From contig JBGZBY010000130.1 in assembly GCA_041844915.1 (NCBI GenBank), positions 1 to 9,579 on the forward strand: a stretch of 9,579 nt of DNA, given 5' to 3'. The translations under genes and the position numbers were made by a program. Positions within the stretch are counted from its first letter, which is position 1. Each line of letters starts with the position of its first letter. Under the pieces are notes generated by a model. That model did no database searches, had not been told where the DNA came from, and was given only the letters and a program-made list of their open reading frames with translations. Source of the stretch: W11650 sp041844915. Its GTDB lineage: Bacteria > Bacillota > Clostridia > Lachnospirales > Vallitaleaceae. Below, one piece after another: positions 1 to 5,695 of the stretch.

Positions 1-196
1 AAGGATCGGCAATCTGGATTTCGTTAAAATCTTCCTGTGGCATTCCTGTTACTAGGGATAAAAATTCCGCTAAGATATCTTTGTTTGTTTCGCTTCCGAA
101 AAGCTTTTTAAAAGCATAGTCATTGCGAACCGTGAATTTCATGGATACCGTGTCTTTTAAATGATTAATCTCAGTTTCTCCCTTTCTTTTTTCCAT
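1..196 (-). CDS. Rpn-family PD-(D/E)XK nuclease/transposase-like protein, N-terminal part
   Basis: Only the first 65 codons are inside the window; the gene runs off the left edge. The protein begins MEKRKGETEI, and from about residue 19 reads MKFTVRNDYAFKKLFGS, followed by a segment with DILAEFLSLVTGMP. This is the recognisable start of the Rpn / PDDEXK_2 family (recombination-promoting nuclease, often annotated as putative transposase). The catalytic PD-(D/E)XK residues lie further on and cannot be inspected. The ATG at 196-194 is favoured over the internal ATG at codon 19 because AGGAG lies at 203-207, six bases upstream. Family members are cytoplasmic DNA endonucleases linked to RecA-independent recombination; many copies are degenerate. 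Family assignment is by sequence resemblance; whether this copy is intact is unknown. Confidence 0.8.
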   Translation of the reverse strand, partial: MEKRKGETEINHLKDTVSMKFTVRNDYAFKKLFGSETNKDILAEFLSLVTGMPQEDFNEIQIADP

Positions 197-209
197 TTTC
201 TTCTCCTTT

Positions 210-238
210 ATTGTACTAAAAATTGATACCTATTACAA
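210..238 (-). promoter_or_regulatory. possible promoter of the Rpn-like gene
   Basis: On the minus strand TTGTAA (233-238) and TACAAT (210-215) are separated by 17 bases. The predicted start of transcription would fall at about 203, inside the ribosome binding site, giving an almost leaderless mRNA. That makes this candidate doubtful. A poorer pair lies a little further upstream. Confidence 0.25.
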
Positions 239-270
239 TAGCATTTTAGCAAAATAGAGAGGAAAAATCG

Positions 271-285
271 TCCACAAATTGTGGA
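271..285. promoter_or_regulatory. short perfect palindrome, possible operator
   Basis: TCCACAAATTGTGGA is a 7-1-7 perfect inverted repeat in the AT-rich region upstream of the Rpn-like gene. It is too short and lacks the T-tract expected of a terminator. It could be a protein-binding site, but no regulator is identified. Confidence 0.25.
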
Positions 286-372
286 AAAAAGAAATTTTTT
301 AATAGTTTTTTCCATTGCATGCTCTTTAAACTTAAACTCATCCTATTTTTTAGGTATACGAAAGGTTACTTT

Positions 373-429
373 GGCGACTGATTTGCCAGCACCGAGAGGC
401 AGAAAATCCCGCAGGGATTTGCGTTCGAC
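373..429. repeat. 57-bp direct repeat, copy 1
   Basis: This copy matches 494-550 at 55 of 57 positions. It contains two small hairpins: GGCGA/TTGCC at the left end (one G-T wobble) and AAATCCC-GCA-GGGATTT near the right end. No protein is evident. The degree of identity and internal palindromes suggest a multi-copy structured repeat, but copy number elsewhere cannot be seen. Confidence 0.85.
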
Positions 430-486
430 CCTAGCACATGCTTTGTGAACATAGGTTTATCTTTGCCTTAAGGCATGTGCGAGGGT
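428..486. repeat. inverted repeat between the two 57-bp copies
   Basis: The 14-base arms 428-441 and 473-486 (ACCCTAGCACATGC and GCATGTGCGAGGGT) are complementary at 13 of 14 positions around a 31-base loop. The left arm overlaps the last two bases of repeat copy 1. The hairpin and flanking copies together make a compound element of about 180 bp. Confidence 0.75.
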
Positions 487-493
487 TTGCCTC

Positions 494-550
494 GGCGACT
501 AATTCGCCAGCACCGAGAGGCAGAAAATCCCGCAGGGATTTGCGTTCGAC
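494..550. repeat. 57-bp direct repeat, copy 2
   Basis: Second copy of the 373-429 element, in the same orientation. The two differences are G to A at element position 8 and T to C at position 12. The latter changes TTGCC to TCGCC, turning a wobble pair of the left hairpin into a full Watson-Crick pair (GGCGA/TCGCC). Confidence 0.85.
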
Positions 551-554
551 AGTG

Positions 555-715
555 AAGAGAAAGAGTAATTAAAAGGAAGATGAAAAAGGGGCAAACCGTA
601 AAGAGAAAGCGCAATTAAAAGGAAAATGGAAAAAAGGGAAAATCGTAAATAAAAAGAGCGATTAAAAGAAAGATGAAGAAAGGGCAAACCGCAATTTATA
701 GGAAAATGCCTCGCA
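555..715. repeat. degenerate 46-bp tandem repeat
   Basis: Three units, 555-600, 601-647 and 648-693, are followed by a partial fourth to about 715. The units share AAGAGAAAG, ATTAAAAGGAA-ATG and a GGGCAAACCGTA-like end. The plus strand is strongly purine-rich. The array starts four bases after copy 2 of the 57-bp element. Unit lengths of 46 and 47 are not multiples of three, which argues against a coding repeat. Confidence 0.75.
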
Positions 716-739
716 AGTACTGCCATGCATCCCAACTTT

Positions 740-819
740 GTCATCCTTTTTGGAAGGCGCGTCGAAACTTGCTCCCTGCGGTCGCCTCAGACAACGGGCG
801 GCCTTCCATAAGGGATGAC
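740..819. repeat. inverted repeat with 18-bp arms
   Basis: Arms 740-757 and 802-819 (outer ends GTCATCC and GGATGAC, inner ends TGGAAGG and CCTTCCA) are complementary at 16 of 18 positions around a 44-base GC-rich centre. Arms of this size could be remnants of a small mobile or palindromic element. There is no T-tract, so a terminator role is unlikely. Confidence 0.6.
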
Positions 820-923
820 GGGACTCGAGATGAGGATGGTGCTGCGATGGCGATTTTATATGAATGGGTGTTGAGGTGGAGTTGATTGAAAAGATAAGAA
901 ATAAAACGCAAACGCGCAAGCAT

Positions 924-959
924 AAAGGAATGCGGCTGCGCAGCAGGCATATTCCTTTT
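924..959. other. hairpin of unknown role
   Basis: AAAGGAATGC pairs with GCATATTCCTTT apart from a two-base bulge, and the perfect palindrome GCTGCGCAGC sits near the tip. The plus-strand side ends in TTTT. It lies downstream of the rpsU terminator in rpsU's direction and might be a second, weaker transcription end or another repeat. Confidence 0.4.
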
Positions 960-984
960 GCGGCGCAAAACAGAAAACAATAAG

Positions 985-1020
985 CTAAAAAAGACTCCTT
1001 CCCTATGGAAAAGAGTCCTT
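985..1020 (-). terminator. rho-independent terminator of rpsU
   Basis: On the minus strand GACTCTTTTCC and GGGAAGGAGTC (stem-loop 993-1017) form an 11-pair stem including three G-T wobbles with an ATA loop. TTTTTT follows at 992-987. It lies about 40 bases past the rpsU stop codon. Confidence 0.85.
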
Positions 1021-1058
1021 TTATCGCTTCAAATTTTCCGTTTCAAAACCCGCCAGAA

Positions 1059-1235
1059 TTATTTATGCTTACGCTTTCTGGCTGCTTCTGATTTCTTTTT
1101 CCGACGAACGCTCGGCTTCTCATAATGCTCGCGCTTACGAAGCTCCTGCATGATACCGGCCTTGGCGCAGTTTCTCTTAAAACGACGCAACGCACTATCC
1201 AAGCTCTCGTTTTCTTTTACTTTAACAGTTGACAC
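1059..1235 (-). CDS. rpsU: 30S ribosomal protein S21
   Basis: This 58-codon gene encodes bS21, a small basic protein of the 30S subunit that helps initiation by acting near the anti-Shine-Dalgarno end of 16S rRNA. The translation begins (M)STVKVKENESLDSALRRF, continues with KAGIMQELRKREHYEKPS, and ends in the lysine/arginine-rich tail usual for the family. Length matches clostridial S21. The start codon is GTG at 1235-1233, supported by the ribosome binding site GGAGGGGGTG about six bases upstream; there is no ATG alternative. A consensus promoter and a terminator bracket it, so it is transcribed alone. The neighbouring cation transporter is divergent and unrelated. Identification is secure. 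Confidence 0.97.
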   Translation of the reverse strand: MSTVKVKENESLDSALRRFKRNCAKAGIMQELRKREHYEKPSVRRKKKSEAARKRKHK

Positions 1236-1393
1236 TTTTTACACCCCCTCCGGTCGCAATTTGTACTCCTGCCGTTTCGCTAAAGCTGCCGTATTGCTCT
1301 CCGCATCTCGCGCAATTCTGCATAGCAGCCTTCCCCGGCTTTCAAAAGCTTTTGCCTTCAAGACATATCCTAAAAAGCTTTCTTGCAAGCACT
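1236..1393 (-). other. rpsU 5' leader with a short overlapping open frame
   Basis: The leader is unusually long for a single small ribosomal protein gene. It contains the palindrome CAAAAGCTTTTG (1343-1354). An open frame begins with ATG at 1323-1321 after GGGGAAGG. It encodes 33 residues beginning MQNCARCGEQYG and ends at a TAA (1224-1222), just inside rpsU in another frame. Whether the frame is translated is unknown; known leader RNAs (T-box, common riboswitches) were not recognised. Confidence 0.3.
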
Positions 1394-1399
1394 TTACTT

Positions 1400-1429
1400 A
1401 TTATATCGCATAGCACCTCATTTCGTCAA
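1400..1429 (-). promoter_or_regulatory. rpsU promoter (sigma-A type)
   Basis: On the minus strand TTGACG (1424-1429) and the perfect -10 box TATAAT (1400-1405) are 18 bases apart. Transcription should begin near 1393, giving a leader of about 155 nt before the GTG. Confidence 0.85.
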
Positions 1430-1464
1430 CTGTTTCTTTTAAAAAAATGAGGAATATAGATTGT

Positions 1465-1527
1465 CCTTAATTCCCAAAGTAAGTTCTAGGTTTAAGGTCG
1501 GACTGGAACTTAGGTTGAGAATTAAGG
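1465..1527. repeat. imperfect inverted repeat with 22-bp arms
   Basis: Arms 1465-1486 and 1506-1527 (outer ends CCTTAATTC and GAATTAAGG, inner ends TAAGTTC and GAACTTA) are complementary at 19 of 22 positions around a 19-base loop. It lies between the divergent promoters of rpsU and the cation transporter. No T-tract follows either side. Confidence 0.7.
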
Positions 1528-1577
1528 CTTACTATTGCAATTTACCCAATTTACTAAAAAACGAAAATCCTCTATTC

Positions 1578-1601
1578 AACTTTCCGAAAAAGGTGTATAA
1601 T
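1578..1601 (+). promoter_or_regulatory. possible promoter of the cation transporter gene
   Basis: A perfect TATAAT lies at 1596-1601, but the -35 side is weak (TATTCA or TTCAAC, depending on spacing). The leader to the ATG would be about 125 nt and contains only a small CGGTC/GACCG hairpin near 1649-1661. No metal riboswitch (NiCo or yybP-ykoY) was recognised in it. Confidence 0.4.
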
Positions 1602-1732
1602 AAAATTTCAAGATTTCCCCTTCAAAGGAAGGAAAACTAAGCTACCCGGTCTATGACCGATCCTATAAAACTAATCAGAAAGGAAAAAGTCTAAAGAATT
1701 GCTCTACAAATTCATTGGACAAGGAATTTTTT

Positions 1733-2620
1733 ATGGAACGAAGCAATGCAGTCAGGCGAATTTCTATCTTGGGCTTTCTGGGAAATATATTCTTACTGAT
1801 TATCAAGCTGAGCATCGGGCTTTCCACCGGCAGTCAGGCAATGATCGCCGATGGCCTAAACAGCTCTGGTGATGTGTTTTCTTCGGTTATGACTTTTATC
1901 GGCAATCAAATTTCCTCAAAACCCGACGACAGCGATCATCCCTATGGACATGGCAAAGCGGAATATATTTTTTCCTTTATTATCAGCTTTTCTTTTTTGT
2001 TTGTCGCCTATATCGTTTTTAAAAACGGCGTGGACGGCTTAATCTCTGTCCGAACAGTGCAGTATTCCGTATGGCTGATCGTGGTCGCTGCAACGACCTT
2101 GATCGTCAAAGCGGCGCTGTATCTCTACGCCCACAGGGTCGGCAAAAAATATAACAGCCTTTTGGCCTTAGCCAACTCCGCCGATCACCGCAATGACCTT
2201 TTTATTACCAGTCTGACCATGCTCAGTATTATTTGCACCTATTTCCAGCTGCACTACGTCGATGCCGTCGTCGGCATTTTGATTTCGCTTTGGATTGGCT
2301 ACACGGGCATCAAGGTTTTGATTGCCTCCTATCATGTGCTGATGGACCGAGCCTTAGACGATGAAATCCTTCAAAGAATGCGCGCACAGATTCTGGCTGT
2401 AAAAGGCGTCGATCACATAGATTCCGTGGTCGCCCGACCAATCGGCGAAAAATTCCTAATGCTCATCAAGATCTCCGTTGATGCCAACCTGACCATTCAA
2501 GCCGGACATGATATTTCCGATCAGGTAAAGGGAAGCATTATGGACTTTGAAGAGGTTGCCGATGTTCTGATTCATTTAAATCCGGCGCAAACTCATCCAC
2601 AAAGAGATTACCTGAAATAA
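1733..2620 (+). CDS. cation diffusion facilitator (CDF) transporter, probably Mn2+/Fe2+ exporter
   Basis: This is a 295-residue inner membrane proton-driven antiporter of divalent metals. Six hydrophobic segments are visible (about 10-30, 36-58, 78-98, 112-134, 156-172, 176-198), followed by the cytoplasmic C-terminal domain (about 205-295). The transport site residues are clear: TM2 has ADGLNSSGD (N43, D47) and TM5 has ADHRND (D151, D155, with H152 next to D151). The NxxxD/DxxxD pattern is the one reported for Mn-type CDFs, unlike the HxxxD pairs of Zn exporters. The HPYGHGKAEY loop after TM2 is also typical. The ATG at 1733 is preferred over an in-frame TTG at 1715 because AAGGA at 1721-1725 sits seven bases before it. 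It stands alone, divergent from rpsU. Metal choice is inferred. Confidence 0.92.
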   Translation: MERSNAVRRISILGFLGNIFLLIIKLSIGLSTGSQAMIADGLNSSGDVFSSVMTFIGNQISSKPDDSDHPYGHGKAEYIFSFIISFSFLFVAYIVFKNGVDGLISVRTVQYSVWLIVVAATTLIVKAALYLYAHRVGKKYNSLLALANSADHRNDLFITSLTMLSIICTYFQLHYVDAVVGILISLWIGYTGIKVLIASYHVLMDRALDDEILQRMRAQILAVKGVDHIDSVVARPIGEKFLMLIKISVDANLTIQAGHDISDQVKGSIMDFEEVADVLIHLNPAQTHPQRDYLK

Positions 2621-2803
2621 AACCATATACTGGCAAAACACTTTTTGAAAAGAAAGCAATACAGCTCGATCCGCACCAACATCAAAATAGACTTTTCCTT
2701 CAAAAATACCGAATTAACAAGGCTGCCAGCCCTTGTCCATACACCATATCCATTTATAGCGCATCGGAAAGACCGACTTAAAGCAACATCTATCCGACAC
2801 AAA

Positions 2804-2862
2804 AAAGCCGATACCTCCGCGCTCGCCCGATATTTCGGGAGAGCCTTCAAGGTATCGGCTTT
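2804..2862 (-). terminator. terminator of the flavin reductase gene, nested hairpin
   Basis: A perfect 13-bp stem (2804-2816 with 2850-2862, AAAGCCGATACCT/AGGTATCGGCTTT) encloses a second hairpin (CCCGA/TCGGG with CTC/GAG). On the minus strand the outer arm runs into TTTTTTG, as expected for an intrinsic terminator 22 bases after the reductase stop codon. On the plus strand the tail is TTTCACTTT, so it may also end the cation transporter transcript. Confidence 0.8.
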
Positions 2863-2883
2863 CACTTTAAAAGGCCTGTGCCC

Positions 2884-3408
2884 TTATTTTAAATAATCAT
2901 CCTCCAAAACATAGGAATCTACTATTTCCGCATAATAAACCACATGATAATTGCCATGCGGGTAATACATCTGCTTAATCGACTCATCCAGCAGCTCCGG
3001 TGCCATCGCCTGCTTGGTGATGACCTTGCACTCATAAAAGAGCTGACAGTTCTCAATAACAGGAAGGTCAAGGGTCTGTCCCTTCCCTTTGATCAGGCTC
3101 TTTTCTTCAAATTTATTCTTCTCTCTGCCGCTGTGGCTGCCGCAGAAATTAATCGTATCCTTCTGGCTTTGGTTAAAGGGAATGCTCAAAGTAAATTCAC
3201 CGGTTTTTTCAATCAACTCATAGCTGTATCTCGACGGGCGAACCGTAATGATCGCCATCGGGCGACCCCACATCGAGCCGAACGCTCCCCAGCCGATCGC
3301 CATAACATTCTCCTTATCGCCATCCTTCGTGCATAAAAAGGCGCCCTTGGGAAGCTGCTCTACAGCATCCTTCAAATAACGGTTAAACTCTACTTTTTTT
3401 AAACTCAT
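2884..3408 (-). CDS. flavin reductase-like FMN-binding protein
   Basis: A 174-residue cytoplasmic protein of the flavin reductase / flavoredoxin-like family (PF01613 type), which binds FMN in a split-barrel fold. The family signature lies between residues 20 and 77: KGAFLCTKDG, then NVMAIGWGAFGSMWGRP, ITVRPSRYSYELI and GEFTLSIP. NFCGSHSGR (88-95) and HGNYHVVYYAEIVDSY (151-166) complete the fold. Length is normal. The substrate cannot be read from the sequence: members range from NAD(P)H:flavin reductases to electron carriers. The ATG is well supported by AGGAG at 3416-3420, seven bases upstream. It has its own promoter in the 170-bp gap after thrC, plus a strong terminator; some read-through from thrC is possible. 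No functional tie to thrC is evident. Confidence 0.9.
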   Translation of the reverse strand: MSLKKVEFNRYLKDAVEQLPKGAFLCTKDGDKENVMAIGWGAFGSMWGRPMAIITVRPSRYSYELIEKTGEFTLSIPFNQSQKDTINFCGSHSGREKNKFEEKSLIKGKGQTLDLPVIENCQLFYECKVITKQAMAPELLDESIKQMYYPHGNYHVVYYAEIVDSYVLEDDYLK

Positions 3409-3538
3409 CTGCTCTCTCCTTATCTTTTTTATTTTGCCTTAATCCTCTTTTCCTCTCGGCAAGCGCTGCGGTCTGCCGCAATCTTCCTTTTTTCTGGCAC
3501 TTGCAGCAAGGTCATGAGAATCCTTATTTTTCCTGTCC

Positions 3539-3567
3539 TATATATAATAACCCGCTCAAGGAAGCAA
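3539..3567 (-). promoter_or_regulatory. promoter of the flavin reductase gene
   Basis: On the minus strand TTGCTT (3562-3567) and TATATA (3539-3544) are 17 bases apart. The -35 box is also one arm of a small stem (AAGCAA at 3580-3575 with TTGCTT) overlapping the thrC stop codon. The leader would be about 125 nt. Confidence 0.55.
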
Positions 3568-3578
3568 CTTCTGATTGC

Positions 3579-5045
3579 TTATTTGTCCAAAAAACGAAGC
3601 ACAGCCGCCTTCATCGCTTCCTTTTCTATGACTTCGGTAAAGCGCAGCGGCTTATGCTCTAAGCCTGCAATCCCCTGCGGAATCGGTACTCCGGTCTTTT
3701 CAAACAGCTCCCTCGGCAGATCAAAGCTTTCCTTCTTTTCCTCTCCGCCCAGCGCCGTCAAAACTGCCGCCGAAAATTTATACGGACTGGCTGTCGATAC
3801 AATCAGCGTCTTGTTTTCCAGCTTCTTCGTCTTGCCGGCCACCGCCGCAGCTACAGCGGTATGCGTATCCATCAAATAGCCTTCGCCGGTAAAAAAGTCG
3901 CGAATCATCCGGCTGCACTCATTTTCGTCGGCAAACTCTCCATAGAGCCGCCCCATTGCTTCCCTCTGCTCGTCGCTGACCGCATAGCGTCCACCGGCTT
4001 GCAGCTCTGCCATATAGCGGCTGACCTCTGCTTCTCCAGCAATATCGTAGAGCAAACGCTCCATATTGGAAGAAATCAAAATATCCATTGACGGAGATTT
4101 TGTCAAAATCATCTCTCGATTCCGGTCATAGACATTATTCGTTAAAAAATCCGCAATCACCTTGTTTTCGTTTGACGCCGCCAGCAGCACTCCCAGCGGC
4201 AATCCCATTTTTTTAGCGTAATATGCTGCCAAAAGATTGCCGAAATTGCCGCTTGGCACAACAACATCCAGCTTTTCACCAATTTGCAGCTCGCCTCTTT
4301 TTATCAGCTGCGCATAGGCATAGATATAATAAACGATTTGTGGTACCAATCGCCCGATATTGATCGAGTTGGCGCTGCTGACCAGATAGCCCTTGTCCGA
4401 TAGGAGTTGCGTAAAAGCCTCATCCTGAAACAGCTCCTTCACACCGGTCTGCGCATCATCAAAATTACCCCGAATACCGATAGCCACTACATTCGCTCCA
4501 TCCTGCGAACACATTTGGGATTCCTGAATAAAAGAAACTCCATCCTTGGGATAAAAAACCACGATTTTCGTACCCTCGACATCGGCAAAGCCCTCCATCG
4601 CCGCCTTTCCGGTATCTCCCGAGGTCGCCGTCAAAATCAAAATCTGCTTGTCAATCCCCTGTTTTTTAGCGGCAGTCTTCATCAGTTCCGGTAAAAGTTG
4701 CAGCGCCATATCCTTAAAGGCATAGGTCGGTCCGTGAAAAAGCTCCAAAAAATAATAGCCTCCCCTTTTTACGACCGGGGCAATCACGGCGGTATCAAAC
4801 TGCTCGCCGTATGCCCGTTCCACGCATTCCTTTATCTCCGCCTTGCTAAAATCCGGCAAGTACAGCTCCAAAATCTCCGCCGCCAGCTCCTGATAGCTAT
4901 ATCCCGCGTATTCCTCCGCCGCTCTTGGCATCGCCGGAAAAAAAACAGGAACAAATAGTCCGTTATCCGAAGCGATCCCTCTGATGATCGCCTCCGATGC
5001 ACTGATTCCTTTTTCTGCACCTCTTGAACTTTGATAGCTTAGCAT
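3579..5045 (-). CDS. thrC: threonine synthase
   Basis: This 488-residue cytoplasmic PLP enzyme converts O-phospho-L-homoserine and water to L-threonine plus phosphate, the last step of threonine synthesis. The N-terminus MLSYQSSRG followed by SEAIIRGIASDNGLFVP is the family start. FHGPTYAFKDMA carries the PLP-binding lysine, K111. TATSGDTGKAA (about 139-149) and VPSGNFGN (263-270) are the phosphate and cofactor-binding loops, and NSINIGRLVPQ is also conserved. Length is normal for the long bacterial type. The frame is open 19 codons further upstream, but ATG at 5045-5043 has GGAGG five bases before it and begins the conserved sequence. A sigma-A promoter lies about 160 bases upstream. No hom or thrB is in the window. 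The leader shows no T-box and no threonine-rich leader peptide. Confidence 0.96.
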   Translation of the reverse strand: MLSYQSSRGAEKGISASEAIIRGIASDNGLFVPVFFPAMPRAAEEYAGYSYQELAAEILELYLPDFSKAEIKECVERAYGEQFDTAVIAPVVKRGGYYFLELFHGPTYAFKDMALQLLPELMKTAAKKQGIDKQILILTATSGDTGKAAMEGFADVEGTKIVVFYPKDGVSFIQESQMCSQDGANVVAIGIRGNFDDAQTGVKELFQDEAFTQLLSDKGYLVSSANSINIGRLVPQIVYYIYAYAQLIKRGELQIGEKLDVVVPSGNFGNLLAAYYAKKMGLPLGVLLAASNENKVIADFLTNNVYDRNREMILTKSPSMDILISSNMERLLYDIAGEAEVSRYMAELQAGGRYAVSDEQREAMGRLYGEFADENECSRMIRDFFTGEGYLMDTHTAVAAAVAGKTKKLENKTLIVSTASPYKFSAAVLTALGGEEKKESFDLPRELFEKTGVPIPQGIAGLEHKPLRFTEVIEKEAMKAAVLRFLDK

Positions 5046-5206
5046 TCTTTCCTCCGTTTTACGGCAATCCGCTCTCCTTCTGTCCGAGGCCTCATGTTTC
5101 ATACTTTTCCGCCTTCTATACCTATCAAAAGCGAAAATTCCGAAAATCCCCTTCCATTTCGAGCCTTGCTTTTTTTGTGAAATTATTCATTTTTTTCTTA
5201 TTAAGC

Positions 5207-5235
5207 AGTATATCACAATTAACAGGCGGGAGCAA
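5207..5235 (-). promoter_or_regulatory. thrC promoter, extended -10
   Basis: On the minus strand TTGCTC (5230-5235) and TATACT (5207-5212) are separated by 17 bases, with TG one base before the -10 box (TGATATACT). Transcription should begin near 5200, giving a leader of about 155 nt. A 21-codon open frame in the leader (MNNFTKKARL...) has a poor ribosome binding site and only one threonine codon, so attenuation is not supported. Confidence 0.7.
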
Positions 5236-5432
5236 TCTTTGTTTTGAAGAAATTCCCTCAGACTCTTTATTTTTTTAAGGATTCCCCATCCCTTCAATAA
5301 AGCTTTTATTGCGCAAAAATTCCGAGAAGATACGGCTTTTAACGAAAAGCCTGCCAGCAGTAAACTATTCAATCCCGCCTCCCTTTGTTAATATCCTCCT
5401 TTTATTAATGTCCATTTTGGGGCAAAGCAAAG

Positions 5433-5482
5433 AGCGTCAAGCTCCTTCCGGCTCTTGCCAAAGGCTTGACGCTTCTTTTTTT
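5433..5482. terminator. hairpin terminator downstream of the sulfatase gene
   Basis: AGCGTCAAGC (5433-5442) pairs with GCTTGACGCT (5464-5473), with further pairing possible inside. The plus-strand side ends in TTTTTTT (5476-5482), while the minus-strand side ends in the poorer CTCTTTGCTTTG. The only gene that would need it is the minus-strand sulfatase about 220 bases upstream, so it is probably bidirectional. It also insulates thrC. Confidence 0.55.
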
Positions 5483-5534
5483 AAAATTTTTATAATTTTT
5501 TTCTAAAAAATCTTTGCTTTTATAAGCCAAAGCA

Positions 5535-5655
5535 GCTCGCGCGTTTTTAATATCAAAGGAAAAGCAAAGGCTCCTTATCCTCTTACTTCCAAAAGAACTC
5601 CGTGCCTTTTCCTGCTCTTGCCGTTTTTAATATTTCAAGGAAAAAAGCCTGTCCT
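5535..5655. repeat. imperfect direct repeat of about 40 bp
   Basis: Copies at about 5535-5575 and 5614-5655 share GCTC, then CGTTTTTAATAT, then AAGGAAAA and GCC/GGCTCC. They lie between the sulfatase stop codon and its putative terminator, 79 bases apart in register. Conservation is concentrated in the 12-base core. Confidence 0.5.
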
Positions 5656-5695
5656 CCTAAGCTTAAAACAGCTTCATGCCGTACAGCCTGCCGCC

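Larger units (their letters stand above)
197..1058. other. gene-free repeat-rich region
   Basis: No convincing gene was found in these roughly 860 bases. Short open frames on both strands have low-complexity translations, lack ribosome binding sites, and run through the repeats. The region holds a duplicated 57-bp element, an inverted repeat between its copies, a 46-bp tandem repeat, an 18-bp-arm inverted repeat, a hairpin at 924-959 and the rpsU terminator. It reads as a mosaic of repetitive intergenic sequences beside an Rpn-family gene. Confidence 0.6.
5046..5695. other. intergenic region between thrC and the sulfatase gene
   Basis: No gene is supported in these 650 bases. It holds the thrC leader and promoter, two small perfect hairpins (CAATAAA-gct-TTTATTG at 5295-5311 and GGCTTTT-aacg-AAAAGCC at 5334-5351), the hairpin at 5433-5473, and a short duplicated sequence at 5535-5655. 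The small hairpins lack T-tracts, and their role is unknown. Confidence 0.5.

Noticed and set aside
499..744. 81-residue minus-strand open frame rich in Phe, Leu and Ser
   Set aside because: Its apparent hydrophobic repeat is simply the purine-rich 46-bp array read in reverse, and it ends inside the 57-bp repeat.
741..980. 79-residue minus-strand open frame in the repeat region
   Set aside because: It runs through the 740-819 inverted repeat and the 924-959 hairpin, has no ribosome binding site, and has no family resemblance.
1715..1732. In-frame TTG start adding six residues to the cation transporter
   Set aside because: No ribosome binding site lies before the TTG, while AAGGA is correctly spaced before the ATG at 1733.
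2608..2865. 85-residue minus-strand open frame between the transporter and reductase genes
   Set aside because: It overlaps the terminator hairpin and the end of the transporter gene and lacks a ribosome binding site.
5046..5200. T-box or threonine attenuator in the thrC leader
   Set aside because: The T-box core sequence is absent, the only short frame has a single threonine codon, and no terminator/antiterminator pair is visible.
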